64,000 nucleotides of DNA from Geminicoccaceae bacterium (GCA_028279345.1 JANQNY010000025.1:1-64000), one strand, 5' to 3'; positions 41,789-51,318 are shown, counted from the first letter of the stretch. Program-made: numbers and translations. Notes: generated by a model from the sequence alone, not told the origin.

Positions 41789-42937
41789 TCAGAAGGCCAC
41801 CCGAAGTTCGACCAGGGCGTTCATGCCATCGTTACCGCCAATGCCGCCGAAGTTCTCGACATAAGCGACGTCGCCGCGCAGCGCGACACCAGGAAGGATC
41901 GGGGTGTCGGCACTCAGGACGTACTGCTGCTGTCCGTCGCCATCCGCAACGTTGTCGAACTGATAACCGAAGGACGTACCCACACCGGCGAATTCGGTGC
42001 CGAGGCCGACATTCCAGAAGCCGGAACGGTCCGTCACCTCACTGGTCTCATCGGCATAGGAACCAGCGAGCGAGAAGCCGGCGAAGCCGATTTCGGCACC
42101 GACCTGCCAGTTGTTCATGTCGTCTTCGGAAGCCGTGGCGCGCGACCAACCGGCGAAGATGCCGCCGGTCACCGGGCCGATCGCACCCTGCCAGTTCGCA
42201 CCGATCGCGACGTTGTCTTCGCGATCTTCCGTCGTGCCGACGCTCTCGCCGAAGTCGTCGGAGTTGATCGAGTAGCTGACGCCACCCTGGAAGCCCGCAA
42301 CCACCGGCGTGAAGTACAGAACCTTGGTTGCCTCGCCGTCGTCGGTCAACTTCGGGTCACCAACGGTCCGCTGGTTACCGTCGAGGCCGCCTGTACCGGC
42401 GTTGTTGATCGAGCCGTTGATGTTCAGGATGTCGACGACGCTGTCTTCGTTACCGAACCGGAACTCGCCCCAGCTATTCTGGAAGTAGATCCAGAGCTCG
42501 TCCCAATTGGCATTGGAGAAGTCGCTGGTGTCGAGCTCGAGCTCGAGATTGGCACCGTAGCGGATGCCCGTGGCGTCACCGACGCCATCGGCGCGGAAGA
42601 CGATCTCGGCGTCCTGGTTGAAGAACAGCTCGCGCGGGTCGCCGAGTTCCTGCTCCTCTTCTGCTTCGACCGTGACCGCGATCTCGTCACCCTCTTCGAT
42701 GTCATCGAAGTCGAGGCCCTCAAGATCTTCGCCGGCGATCGAGGCGCCGATCGTAGCTGGATCAGTCGGTCCACGACCGAAATTGAAGTCACCATCCGCC
42801 CACTCAATACCGAAGTCGGCAGTGCCGCGGATCGTCAGGTCCAGCTTGCCGGGCAACTTGAGCTCGCCCGAGAGAGCCGGCGTCGCGAGGGCGAACGCAC
42901 CAACCAGCGCGGTCGTCCCGAATAGAAGCTTCTTCAT
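41789..42937 (-). CDS. Outer-membrane porin with an acidic loop
   Basis: A 382-residue general porin. The signal MKKLLFGTTALVGAFALATPALS is followed by GELKLPGKLDLTIRGTADFG, then beta strands throughout and a C-terminal VELRVAF with terminal Phe. A segment around residues 62-105 is very acidic (DLEGLDFDDIEEGDEIAV, EAEEEQELGDP), likely an extracellular or constriction loop favouring cations. The ATG at 42937 is preceded by GGGGAA. It is terminated at 41727-41756. Homology is to alphaproteobacterial porins (porin_4/OmpC-like). Pore selectivity is inferred from charge only. Confidence 0.88.
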   Translation of the reverse strand: MKKLLFGTTALVGAFALATPALSGELKLPGKLDLTIRGTADFGIEWADGDFNFGRGPTDPATIGASIAGEDLEGLDFDDIEEGDEIAVTVEAEEEQELGDPRELFFNQDAEIVFRADGVGDATGIRYGANLELELDTSDFSNANWDELWIYFQNSWGEFRFGNEDSVVDILNINGSINNAGTGGLDGNQRTVGDPKLTDDGEATKVLYFTPVVAGFQGGVSYSINSDDFGESVGTTEDREDNVAIGANWQGAIGPVTGGIFAGWSRATASEDDMNNWQVGAEIGFAGFSLAGSYADETSEVTDRSGFWNVGLGTEFAGVGTSFGYQFDNVADGDGQQQYVLSADTPILPGVALRGDVAYVENFGGIGGNDGMNALVELRVAF

Positions 42938-43463
42938 GTCATTCCCCATGTGTTCGCTCGAGCCACGCGGGCCTGGGAGCAGAGCGTCCACGTCGCGGCG
43001 TCGACCGCTCCGGACACCAACCGTAATGATCGTCCGTGTTGCACATCACAAGCACGAACGCATCGCCCACCGCTTCATTCTGGCCGATTGTTGCGTGGCG
43101 ATCACAGTTTTGCGCCGGCGCGGGCTTTGAGAAAAAGCCGTTCCAGACGAACGTGTTAGGCCACGAAGCTCAAGAACCGCTTCGTTTAGACCGGTGGAGC
43201 ACGATGTGGCACGTGTCACGTGGACCACAGTCGTAGGCGGCGCCGCTCACGGGGCACGGCGTCAGTCGGCAGCAGCGCAACTGCTATGCGCCGACCGATC
43301 AGTTGAAGTTCCCGCGTAGTCATTCTCCGGCGCGATTGCTTTCGCTGCAGCAACAGTGCTCGCGGATTGCCAATCGATGGGAGTGGCTGGTGCCGTGCTG
43401 AAGCGCGTTGACAGGGTCGCACCGATTTCCAACGCTGCGGCTCGTCCGAGCGGAGGAGCCATC
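42938..43463. other. Intergenic region between the divergent porin and yggS genes
   Basis: About 525 bp with no supported gene. It should hold the porin and yggS promoters. Two CACGTG motifs one base apart (43210-43215, 43217-43222) lie within GTGG...CCAC flanks (43206-43228) and could be a protein-binding site. GGAGGAG at 43452-43458 is the yggS ribosome-binding site. Confidence 0.4.
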
Positions 43464-44144
43464 TTGGTCGAGGCGGATGTGTCCGTTGGCGGCAATCTGA
43501 GCGCCGTGCGCGCTCGGATCGTCGCGGCGGGTGGCAAAGACACGGTCCTCATCGCGGTCTCGAAGGCGCAACCCGACATCAGGGTCGATGAAGCGTTGGC
43601 CGCCGGCCAAAGGGTCTTCGGCGAGAATTACGTGCAGCAGGCGAAGGCACGCTGGCCGTCCAGGCGCGCGCATTGGCCCGACGTCGAGGTCCACCTCATA
43701 GGCTCGCTCCAGACCAACAAGGCCGAGGAAGCAGTGGCACTGTTCGACGTCATACAGACGGTCGATCGCGAACGGCTGGCTGTGGCGCTCTCCAAGGCCG
43801 AGCGGAAGCTCGGGCTCAAACGGCGCTACCTGGTCGAGGTCAACACCGGCGAAGAGCCGCAGAAGGGAGGTATCGCGCCCATGGAGGCGGTCGCGTTCGC
43901 AGAGCGCGTGCAGAACGCCCACGGCCTCGACGTCGTCGGCTTCATGGCGATCCCTCCGGCCGAAGAACTTGTCGCGCCGCACTTCGCGCTGCTCGTCAAG
44001 CTCGCCGACGAAGCAGGCGTTCCGTGGCGCAGCATGGGCATGAGCGCCGACTTCGAGGATGCGGTGAAGCTGGGCGCCACCCACGTCCGCGTGGGCACTG
44101 GGATCTTCGGCGCTCGTGCGCCGCGCAGCGACGCGATGGGTTGA
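43464..44144 (+). CDS. yggS: PLP homeostasis protein YggS/PROSC family, TTG start
   Basis: A 226-residue alanine-racemase-like TIM-barrel that binds pyridoxal phosphate and buffers its level. VLIAVSKAQPDIRVDEALAAG carries the PLP-binding lysine, FGENYVQQA, HLIGSLQTNKAEEAV and RYLVEVNTGEEPQKGG follow, and SMGMSADFEDAVKLGATHVRVGTGIFG closes the phosphate site. The TTG at 43464 is five bases after GGAGGAG and gives typical family length; the ATG at 43356 adds non-homologous residues. It is probably monocistronic. Confidence 0.9.
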   Translation: MVEADVSVGGNLSAVRARIVAAGGKDTVLIAVSKAQPDIRVDEALAAGQRVFGENYVQQAKARWPSRRAHWPDVEVHLIGSLQTNKAEEAVALFDVIQTVDRERLAVALSKAERKLGLKRRYLVEVNTGEEPQKGGIAPMEAVAFAERVQNAHGLDVVGFMAIPPAEELVAPHFALLVKLADEAGVPWRSMGMSADFEDAVKLGATHVRVGTGIFGARAPRSDAMG

Positions 44145-44203
44145 TGAGGTGGCAGATCCCGCTATGTTCTTGATGCGTTTGTAGAAAGGTAGAAGGACGT
44201 CTC

Positions 44204-44608
44204 ATGAAGCTCGCTTCCGCACTAGGTTTCGCCGCGGTCCTGGGTGTCGCGTCGGTGCCGGCGCTCGCCCAAGAGGGCGACCCCGCCGCAGGCCAGCAGG
44301 TGTTCAACCAGTGCCGCGCCTGCCACATTGTCGACGCTGAGGCCGCGAGCCGGCCGACTGGCCCCAACCTTTACGGTGTGGTCGGCAGCGAGATCGCCTC
44401 GCGCGAGGACTATGCGGAGCGTCCCGGGTACAGCCAGGCTTTCCAGGACAAGAAGGCCGAAGGCTTTGTGTGGACCGAAGAGAACCTCAAGGCGTACCTC
44501 GCCGACCCGCGTGGTTACATCCAGGGTGGCCGCATGGCGTTCGCCGGCCTGCGGAACGACCAACAGATCGTCGACGTGATCGCCTATATCGAGCAGGAAT
44601 CGCAATAG
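44204..44608 (+). CDS. Class I cytochrome c (c2-like)
   Basis: A 134-residue periplasmic cytochrome: signal MKLASALGFAAVLGVASVPALAQ, heme site CRACH (about residues 37-41) and axial Met in GGRMAFAGL (about residue 111). PTGPNLYGVVG and the C-terminal QIVDVIAYIEQE helix are typical of soluble c2/c556-like carriers that connect cytochrome bc1 to oxidases. A terminator follows at 44641. Confidence 0.92.
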   Translation: MKLASALGFAAVLGVASVPALAQEGDPAAGQQVFNQCRACHIVDAEAASRPTGPNLYGVVGSEIASREDYAERPGYSQAFQDKKAEGFVWTEENLKAYLADPRGYIQGGRMAFAGLRNDQQIVDVIAYIEQESQ

Positions 44609-44640
44609 CGCGACGCAAGCGGCAGATCGTGATCGTCAAA

Positions 44641-44664
44641 GGGCGGCTTTGGCCGCCCTTTTTC
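44641..44664. terminator. Rho-independent terminator of the cytochrome c gene
   Basis: GGGCGGC and GCCGCCC (44641-44647 and 44652-44658) enclose TTTG and are followed by TTTTT. On the opposite strand AAA-rich sequence before the stem gives a weaker T-tract, so it could also serve the convergent S4-domain gene ending at 44676. Confidence 0.85.
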
Positions 44665-44675
44665 GTGGGTGGTGC

Positions 44676-44969
44676 TCAGGCGCTTTCGAGCAGCGGTGCC
44701 CGCAGATCATCGTAGAGTGCGCGGGCGAGCGCGGCCGGCCCGCGGCGCTCGGCAAAGCCTCGGACACGCACTACCCGGACCCAGTCACCCTGCGGAAAGG
44801 TCAAGACGTCGCCCGCCCGCAGCTTGTGATGGGCCTTGGTAACAATGCTCTGGTTCACCCTAATTCTGCGCCCCGTCACGGCCTTCGACGCCAAGCTTCG
44901 CGACTTGAAGAACCGGGCCTGCCAGAGCCATTTGTCGAGGCGTTCGCAGGCGGCGCAGGTTTGGGTCAT
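44676..44969 (-). CDS. S4-domain RNA-binding protein (Hsp15/HslR-like)
   Basis: A 97-residue protein consisting of one S4 domain: RLDKWLWQARFFKSRSLASK (about residues 10-29), then GRRIRVNQSIVTKAHHKLRAGDVLTF. Relatives such as Hsp15 bind free 50S subunits carrying stalled peptidyl-tRNA. The ATG at 44969 follows GGAGTG. The gene lies 49 bp after the Suv3-like helicase gene on the same strand, a conserved pair in alphaproteobacteria, suggesting linked roles in RNA metabolism. Confidence 0.88.
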   Translation of the reverse strand: MTQTCAACERLDKWLWQARFFKSRSLASKAVTGRRIRVNQSIVTKAHHKLRAGDVLTFPQGDWVRVVRVRGFAERRGPAALARALYDDLRAPLLESA

Positions 44970-45018
44970 GGGCACTCCAGCGTGCGGGTGGATCGAGCGT
45001 GGATCGGCGCGGTCGACA

Positions 45019-47532
45019 TCAGCTGACCTTGACCTTGAGGTGGGCCAGTGCCTGAAACGCGGCATGGCCAGCGGGCCGCTGCTCGCGCGCCGGGCGGCGC
45101 TGCTCGGCGCCGCGGCGGTTGATGCGGCGGAAGCGTGCCTGGGCGTGGCCGTCACTCTGCAGCCGGCGATAGCCGAAGGCCTGAATGACGCTATCGAGCT
45201 CGTGTCGCTTGAGGCCGGTGAGCCCACCCAGCTCCGGACCGGGCTCGAAAGCCCGGCCCTGGCGGGTGCCTTGCCTCAGCGCATGGGCAAGCCGCTCGGC
45301 GATGTCGACCCGCAGCGCATGGCCCCGCATCAGCCGGTAGCCGAGCGCGCGATAGTCGGCGGCCGATAGGCGGGGGTCTGCCGGGAGCGCGTTCGGTCCG
45401 GGCAACGGCAATGCAACGCCCGGCTGCTGGAGCTGCAGGAGGAGGCGTCGCGCCATCAGCGAATCGCGGCGCAAGAGGCCATGGACGTAGGCGCTGTGCA
45501 CACCGAAGCGCACGCCGAGCGCACCCAGCCGCTCCCGTCCGCTGGCGTCGAGCGCCGCGACCAGGCCGTCCGCGTCCGCCAGCTCGGCCGTGCCGAGCCC
45601 CTCCATCAGGTGAAAGGCCAAGCCACGCAGAGGCGCCGTCGCCGCGGGGTCACGATGGAGCTGAGCCAGCCGAGGTAGCGGGTCGAGCGCCTGGCCGAGC
45701 TCATCCTCGACCACCTGCTCGAGGCGTGTGCGTAGTGCGGCAGCGGTCCCGTTGGTGATGCTGTCGTCCCAGAGCGGCCGCAACGCCGGCCGCAACAGAG
45801 TTGTGCCCGCAACCAGTCGTGCTACGGGCTCGCCCTGCCAGAGCACGTGGCCGTCGCCGTCGAGCCCGAATGCCTGGGCCTCGTCGGCGAGCAGCTTGGC
45901 TACCCGCTTGTGGAGGGTGTGCCCTACGACCCGGCGTGCGGCCATCGCCACTGCGCGGCGCTCCGCCTCGGCCTCGGTCGACGCCATGGCGAAGCGCAAG
46001 CCCCTGAGACGACCAACGGCATGCCCATCGACCTCTACCTCGCCGTCGGAGGCGACGCTCGCCTGCAGGTCGCCTTCTAGCCGAAGCTTCTTCATCAGCG
46101 CCGCGGTCTTGCGGTCGACGAAGCGCTGCGTGAGGCGCTCGTGCAGCGCGTCCGACAGCTTGTCCTCGACGGCGCGGGTGCGCTCCTGCCAGTGTTGCGC
46201 GTCGTCGAGCCAGGCGTGGCGGTGGGAGACGTAGGTCCAGGTGCGGATGTGCGCGATGCGCGCGACGAGCGCGTCGATATCGCCGTCGGTGCGTTCGAGC
46301 CGCGTGACCATCTGCGCGACCCAGCTCGACGGCAGCACGCCATCGCCGGCGCAGAGATGAGCGAAGACCGCCGAAAGGAGGTGCAGATGCGCCTCGGTCA
46401 GGGTCTTGCGATAGTCAGGAATCTGGCAAACCTGCCACAAGAGCTGCACGGTGCTGCGCCCGGTCGCCACCCGTCGCACGTCGTCACGCCGCGACAGCAG
46501 CGCCAAGGAGCGGTGGTCGAGCGCGTCCCTGGTTTTGGAAAGGCAGCGGAGCTCCGGGTCACGGTCGAGCGACCGCATCAGCTCGCCGATCGAGCCGAAC
46601 GCGAGCTCGGTGTTGCGCCAGCGGATCTGCTGGATCGGCTCGAAGCGGTGACTTTCCACCGCAGCGACCAGGTCTTCCCGTAGCTCACCCTGGCCGCCGG
46701 TGGTCCCGAAGGTGCCGTCGTGCAGATAGCGGCCGGCGCGACCGGCAATCTGCCCGACCTCGCGCGGCAAGAGCGTGCGGCGCTTACGGCCATCGAACTT
46801 GTTCAGACCGGCGAATGCGACATGCCCGACGTCCATGTTGAGGCCCATGCCGATGGCATCGGTCGCCACCAGGTAGTCGACCTCACCGGACTGGTAGAGT
46901 TCGACCTGGGCGTTTCGTGTCCGAGGACTCAGGGCACCGAGCACGATCGCCGCACCGCCGCGTTGCCGCCGCATCACCTCGCCGAGCTGGTAGACATCCG
47001 CCGCCGAGAAAGCGACGACGGCGCTCCGCCGCGGCAGCCTGGTGAGCTTGCGTTCGCCGTCATAGCTGAGGGTCGAGAGCCGCGGTCGCGTCACGAGTCC
47101 CGCGTCGGGTACGAGCCGCTTCAGGAGGCCGCGCATCGCATCGGAGCCCAAGAACATGGTCTCGTCGACACCACGCGCCTTGAGCAGCCGATCGGTGAAG
47201 ACGTGACCGCGCTCGTCGTCGGCGCAGAGCTGGATCTCGTCGACTGCCAGGAAGGCATAGGGCTGGTCGAGCGGCATCGCCTCCACGGTAGCGACGACAT
47301 AGGGCGCATCGGCCGGGCCCAAGCGCTCCTCGCCGGTGACGAGCGCAACCGACCCGCGGCCCGTCTTCGCGACGATGCGATCGTAGATTTCGCGGGCTAG
47401 CAGACGGAGCGGGAAGCCGATGATGCCGGAGCGATGCGCCAGCATTCGCTCGACGGCGAAGTGGGTCTTGCCCGTGTTGGTGGGGCCGAGCACGGCGACC
47501 ACCTTCGGGCGACGAGTAGGCCCGAACTCCAT
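45019..47532 (-). CDS. Suv3-like superfamily 2 RNA helicase
   Basis: An 837-residue helicase. Motif I GPTNTGKTH (about residues 16-24), motif II AVDEIQ, motif V ATDAIGMGLNMDVGHVAF and motif VI QIAGRAGRY match mitochondrial Suv3 and its alphaproteobacterial relatives, which unwind RNA for degradation. The C-terminal 400 residues form the Suv3-type accessory region and end in a basic tail (ARFRRINRRGAEQRRPAREQRP). The ATG at 47532 is preferred; a TTG at 47556 is possible. It is upstream of the S4-domain gene. Confidence 0.9.
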   Translation of the reverse strand: MEFGPTRRPKVVAVLGPTNTGKTHFAVERMLAHRSGIIGFPLRLLAREIYDRIVAKTGRGSVALVTGEERLGPADAPYVVATVEAMPLDQPYAFLAVDEIQLCADDERGHVFTDRLLKARGVDETMFLGSDAMRGLLKRLVPDAGLVTRPRLSTLSYDGERKLTRLPRRSAVVAFSAADVYQLGEVMRRQRGGAAIVLGALSPRTRNAQVELYQSGEVDYLVATDAIGMGLNMDVGHVAFAGLNKFDGRKRRTLLPREVGQIAGRAGRYLHDGTFGTTGGQGELREDLVAAVESHRFEPIQQIRWRNTELAFGSIGELMRSLDRDPELRCLSKTRDALDHRSLALLSRRDDVRRVATGRSTVQLLWQVCQIPDYRKTLTEAHLHLLSAVFAHLCAGDGVLPSSWVAQMVTRLERTDGDIDALVARIAHIRTWTYVSHRHAWLDDAQHWQERTRAVEDKLSDALHERLTQRFVDRKTAALMKKLRLEGDLQASVASDGEVEVDGHAVGRLRGLRFAMASTEAEAERRAVAMAARRVVGHTLHKRVAKLLADEAQAFGLDGDGHVLWQGEPVARLVAGTTLLRPALRPLWDDSITNGTAAALRTRLEQVVEDELGQALDPLPRLAQLHRDPAATAPLRGLAFHLMEGLGTAELADADGLVAALDASGRERLGALGVRFGVHSAYVHGLLRRDSLMARRLLLQLQQPGVALPLPGPNALPADPRLSAADYRALGYRLMRGHALRVDIAERLAHALRQGTRQGRAFEPGPELGGLTGLKRHELDSVIQAFGYRRLQSDGHAQARFRRINRRGAEQRRPAREQRPAGHAAFQALAHLKVKVS

Positions 47533-47671
47533 GTGACGCTCATGACCCAAAACCAACGCCTTGGCAAGGCAATCTCAAGCGATTAATTGACGCCGGCGCG
47601 CGTCATTCGCCTGTCACGAATGCTCTGATAAGCTGGTGGATGGCCTCGGGAAAACCAGTTGGCAAGTGGGA

Positions 47672-48457
47672 TCAGAGATCGTCGACGAAGCTCGCGATCA
47701 CGGCCGCGTCGTAGCCTAGGCTCGCCTGGAACAATTGCCGAGTATAGGGGTGGGTCGGCGAGCGGCGGCGCAGCGTCGCGACGTCCATACTCTCGACCAC
47801 GTCACCATCACGCATCACGACCAAGTGCTCGCACATGTGGCCGACCACGGCGAGGTTGTGGCTCACCAGCACGTAGGTGAGCGCCCGCTCGCGCCGAAGC
47901 CGCTGCAGCAGGTTCAAGACCTCGGCCTGGATCGAGACATCGAGCGCCGAGGTCGGCTCGTCCAAGAGCAATACGCGCGGCTCGATGATGAGCGCTCTGG
48001 CGATCGCCACGCGCTGACGCTGACCGCCCGAAAGCTGGTGCGGAAAACGATAGCGGAAGCTCGCATCCAGGCCGACCTCGTCGAGCGCTGCCTCCACGCG
48101 GCGGTCGCGCGCATCGAACCCCTGGATCACCAGTGGCTCCTTCAGGATGCGGTCGACCGCGTGGCGCGGGTGCAGCGCGCCATAGGGGTCCTGAAAGACC
48201 ATCTGCACCTCGCGCCGGAATTGGCGCGACCGCGACCGCCCCAAGGGCTCGCCCGCGATCTCGAGCGTTCCGGTCCAGTCGTCGACGAGCCCGGCGATCG
48301 CTCTGAGCACCGTCGACTTGCCCGACCCGCTTTCGCCGACGAGCCCGATGCTGCCCGCAGGCGCCACCTCGAAATCGACCGCGCGCACGGCATGCACGGC
48401 GCCCTCACCACGGCCGAACCGGACATCCAGTCCGGCTGCCCGGATCATCGCGCTCAC
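47672..48457 (-). CDS. Oligopeptide ABC transporter ATPase (DppF/OppF type), GTG start
   Basis: A 261-residue ATPase. Walker A GESGSGKST (about residues 39-47), Q-loop FQDPYGALHPRH, signature LSGGQRQRVAIARAL, Walker B VLLLDEPTSALD and H-loop VSHN are intact. HPYTRQLFQASLG is the family C-terminal motif. Translation begins at GTG 48457, overlapping the stop of the partner ATPase as GTGA. It is last in the five-gene Dpp/Opp-like operon. Confidence 0.92.
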   Translation of the reverse strand: MSAMIRAAGLDVRFGRGEGAVHAVRAVDFEVAPAGSIGLVGESGSGKSTVLRAIAGLVDDWTGTLEIAGEPLGRSRSRQFRREVQMVFQDPYGALHPRHAVDRILKEPLVIQGFDARDRRVEAALDEVGLDASFRYRFPHQLSGGQRQRVAIARALIIEPRVLLLDEPTSALDVSIQAEVLNLLQRLRRERALTYVLVSHNLAVVGHMCEHLVVMRDGDVVESMDVATLRRRSPTHPYTRQLFQASLGYDAAVIASFVDDL

Positions 48458-49299
48458 AACGCCCAGCTCGGGTCGCGCTGCAGCGTCGGCAGCTCCTCGA
48501 CCGGCGCGTCGATCTTCGGCAAAGAGCGGAGGAGACCCTGGGTGTAAGGATGACGCGCGTGACTGAGGTCGCGCGCGGCACAGCTCTCGACGACGCGGCC
48601 GGCGTACATGATCAGCACGCGATCGCAGAACGACGCGACCAGTTCGAGGTCGTGGCTGATCAGGATCAGCCCCATACCGCGGCTGCTGACGAGATCGTCG
48701 AGGATCGCCAGCACCTGGAGCGAAACGGTGACGTCGAGCGCAGAGGTCGGCTCGTCAGCGATGATCACGTCAGGCTGGGGGATCATCATCATGGCGATCA
48801 TCACCCGCTGGCCCATGCCGCCCGAGAGCTCGTGCGGGTAGGCGCGGTAGACTCGCTCGGGATCGCGAATGCGAACGGCGCGCAGCATCTCGAGTGCGCG
48901 CTCCTTGGCCTGCCGACGGCTCGCGCGGTGATGCACGAGGAACGCCTCGGCGATCTGGCGGCCTACCGTCATCACCGGATTGAGGCTGTAGCGCGGGTCC
49001 TGCAGCACCATCGAGACGCGGTTGCCGCGGATCGTGCGCATAGTTCTGGGCGTCGCATCGACCAGGTCGATGCCAGCAAAGCGGAGCTTGCGCGCACGGA
49101 CCGCGCCATTGCCCGCGATCAGGCCGAGGATCGCCCTCCCCGTCTGCGACTTGCCGGACCCGCTCTCGCCGACGATGCCGAGCTTCTCGCGGCCGAGCGT
49201 GAAGCCGACCCCGCGCACCGCCTCGACCATCCCCTTGGGCGTGCGGAAGCCGACATGCAGGTCCTCGACCTCGATGAGCGGCGCATCGGCCCCCGTCAT
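48454..49299 (-). CDS. Oligopeptide ABC transporter ATPase (DppD/OppD type)
   Basis: A 281-residue ATPase with GESGSGKSQTGRAI (Walker A variant), LQDPRYSLNPVMTV, LSGGMGQRVMIAMMM, VIIADEPTSALDVTV and ISHD. HARHPYTQGLLRSLPKID is the typical OppD/DppD end; the extended Cys-rich oligopeptide-binding tail of some members is absent. The ATG overlaps the permease stop (ATGA). It works as a heterodimer with the 47672-48457 subunit. Confidence 0.93.
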   Translation of the reverse strand: MTGADAPLIEVEDLHVGFRTPKGMVEAVRGVGFTLGREKLGIVGESGSGKSQTGRAILGLIAGNGAVRARKLRFAGIDLVDATPRTMRTIRGNRVSMVLQDPRYSLNPVMTVGRQIAEAFLVHHRASRRQAKERALEMLRAVRIRDPERVYRAYPHELSGGMGQRVMIAMMMIPQPDVIIADEPTSALDVTVSLQVLAILDDLVSSRGMGLILISHDLELVASFCDRVLIMYAGRVVESCAARDLSHARHPYTQGLLRSLPKIDAPVEELPTLQRDPSWAL

Positions 49300-50216
49300 C
49301 GTTCCTGCCCGCGCGGATCGAGAACGTCCCGCAGCCCGTCGCCCAACAGATTGAAGCCGAGACTGACGATCAGGATGGCGAGCCCCGGCATGGTCGGCAC
49401 CCACCACTGATCGAGAATGAACTGCCGACCCGTCGAGATCATCGCCCCCCATTCGGGTGACGGCGGCTGCGCGCCGAGGCCCAAGAAGCCGAGGCCCGCG
49501 GCGGTGAGGATGATGCCGGCCATATCCAGCGTCAGGCGGACGATCACCGAGGCGAGGCACATGGGCGCCACGTGCGAGACGAGAATGCGCGCCAACGAGG
49601 CTCCCTGCGTCCTCGCGGCCATGATGTACTCGCTTCTGCGGATCGTGAGCGCCTCCGCACGGGCGATGCGGGCATAGGGCGACCAGGTGGTCAGCGCGAT
49701 GGCGAGGACCGCATTCTCGATCCCTGGACCGAGCGCAGCGACGAAGGCGAGCGCCAGGATGAGCCGCGGAAACGCAAGGAAAATGTCGGTGATGCGCATC
49801 AGCACCTGGTCGACGATGCCGCCCATATAGCCGGCGACCACACCGACGACGAGGCCCACGGGCACCACGATGATGGCGACGAGGCCTACGATGTAGAGGG
49901 TGATCCTTGCACCCCAGATGATGCGGTCGAAGATGTCACGACCGAGCTGGTCCGTGCCGAACCAATGCTCGCCGCTGGGCGGCAGGAGGCGGTTCCGCAG
50001 GTCAGGCGCGAGCCCGTCGGAGGCGGTGATGAGAGGCGCGAAGATCGCAGCCAGGACGAGCGTCAGGATGATGAGGAAGCCCGTGAGCGCCAGCGGGTTC
50101 GAGCTAAAGGCGAGCCAACCGATATAGGCTCGCTGGCAGCGCGCCTGAAAGCTGCTCTTGGGCACGTCGAGCAGCAGCCAGGCACGCCAGCTTGGGACCG
50201 GAGGGCTGCTGGCCAT
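49296..50216 (-). CDS. Dipeptide/oligopeptide ABC transporter permease (DppC-like)
   Basis: A 306-residue permease. After an N-terminal helix (LALTGFLIILTLVLAAIFAPLI), HWFGTDQLGRDIFDRIIWGARITL is the hallmark of DppC/OppC subunits. The EAA-like loop is EALTIRRSEYIMAARTQGASLARILVSHVAP and GLGFLGLGAQPPSPEWGAM is the C-terminal signature. The ATG at 50216 is chosen because the frame to 50315 overlaps the DppB-like gene. The operon partner spacing is 10 bp. Confidence 0.92.
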   Translation of the reverse strand: MASSPPVPSWRAWLLLDVPKSSFQARCQRAYIGWLAFSSNPLALTGFLIILTLVLAAIFAPLITASDGLAPDLRNRLLPPSGEHWFGTDQLGRDIFDRIIWGARITLYIVGLVAIIVVPVGLVVGVVAGYMGGIVDQVLMRITDIFLAFPRLILALAFVAALGPGIENAVLAIALTTWSPYARIARAEALTIRRSEYIMAARTQGASLARILVSHVAPMCLASVIVRLTLDMAGIILTAAGLGFLGLGAQPPSPEWGAMISTGRQFILDQWWVPTMPGLAILIVSLGFNLLGDGLRDVLDPRGQER

Positions 50217-50226
50217 TTCTGCCCCC

Positions 50227-51318
50227 TCAGCGCGCGCGGGGGTCGACGACGCGGTAAAGCGCGTCCGACAGCATGTTGATCCCGACAAAGCAGGTCCCGA
50301 CGACGATCGTGCCACCCAGGACCGCGTTCATGTCGGAGTTGAAGAGCGCGTTGGTGATGTACTGGCCGATGCCCGGCCAGGCGAACACCGTCTCGGTCAG
50401 GACCGAGCCCTCGAGCAGCGAGGCGTAGGTGAGACCGATGATGGTGATGAGTTGCACGAGCACGTTGCCGAAGGCGTGGCGCCAGATGACGGCCCGCTCC
50501 GAAAGCCCCTTCACCCGCGCGGTCAGGATGTACTCCTGGCGAAGCTGATCGAGCATGAAGCTCCGGGTCATCCGCGCGATGTAGGCAAGCGCGAACGTGC
50601 CGAGGATCGAGACCGGCAGGATCAGATGGTCCACAGCGTTCCAGAACACCGTCATGTTGCCGGCGAGCAGCGAATCCACGAGCAGGAGGCCGGTCACCGC
50701 CGGAACCATCCCCTCATAGAACACCGCGAGGCGACCCGGCCCCGGCACCCAGCCGAGCTTGGCGTAGAAGACGAGCAAGGCGACCATGCCGAGCCAGAAC
50801 ACAGGCATGGAGTAGCCGATCAGACCCACGAGCCGGACGCAGTGGTCGATCAGCCGGCCCTGATGCACGGCCGCGAGCACACCCATCGGCACGCCCAGAA
50901 CGACGCCCACGAGCGTGGCCAGCGTCGCCAGCTCGATCGTCGCAGGGAAGAAGCGCATGAGGTCGTCGAGGACCGGTCGCGAGGTCTGCACCGACGTGCC
51001 GAGATCGCCGCTGAGGATGCCGCCCAGGTAACGGAGGTACTGAACCCAGATGGGCTGATCGAGGCCGAGCTGCTGGTAGACCGCGTCATAGACGTGCTGG
51101 GGCGCCCGATCCCCGACGATCGCCAACACCGGGTCCAACGGCATCACCCGGCCGATGATGAAAGTCACGAAGGTGAGACCCAGAAACGTCAACGCGAGCG
51201 AGAGGAGAACACCCCCCACGGCCCGCAAGCGTCGCCAGAGGCGGAACGCCAAGCTGTCCGCAGCTTCGGCCGGGACGCCTTTCGGCGTCCCGGGAAGCTC
51301 CGCGGCGGCGTTCGCCAT
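50227..51318 (-). CDS. Dipeptide/oligopeptide ABC transporter permease (DppB-like)
   Basis: A 363-residue permease with the DppB/OppB N-terminal helix (LTFLGLTFVTFIIGRVMPLDPV), the periplasmic segment LGLDQPIWVQYLRYLGGILSGDLGTS, the EAA loop QEYILTARVKGLSERAVIWRHAFGN, and VLTETVFAWPGIGQYITNAL. Six transmembrane segments. About 30 residues longer than usual at the N-terminus. Located 15 bp after the binding-protein gene. Confidence 0.92.
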   Translation of the reverse strand: MANAAAELPGTPKGVPAEAADSLAFRLWRRLRAVGGVLLSLALTFLGLTFVTFIIGRVMPLDPVLAIVGDRAPQHVYDAVYQQLGLDQPIWVQYLRYLGGILSGDLGTSVQTSRPVLDDLMRFFPATIELATLATLVGVVLGVPMGVLAAVHQGRLIDHCVRLVGLIGYSMPVFWLGMVALLVFYAKLGWVPGPGRLAVFYEGMVPAVTGLLLVDSLLAGNMTVFWNAVDHLILPVSILGTFALAYIARMTRSFMLDQLRQEYILTARVKGLSERAVIWRHAFGNVLVQLITIIGLTYASLLEGSVLTETVFAWPGIGQYITNALFNSDMNAVLGGTIVVGTCFVGINMLSDALYRVVDPRAR

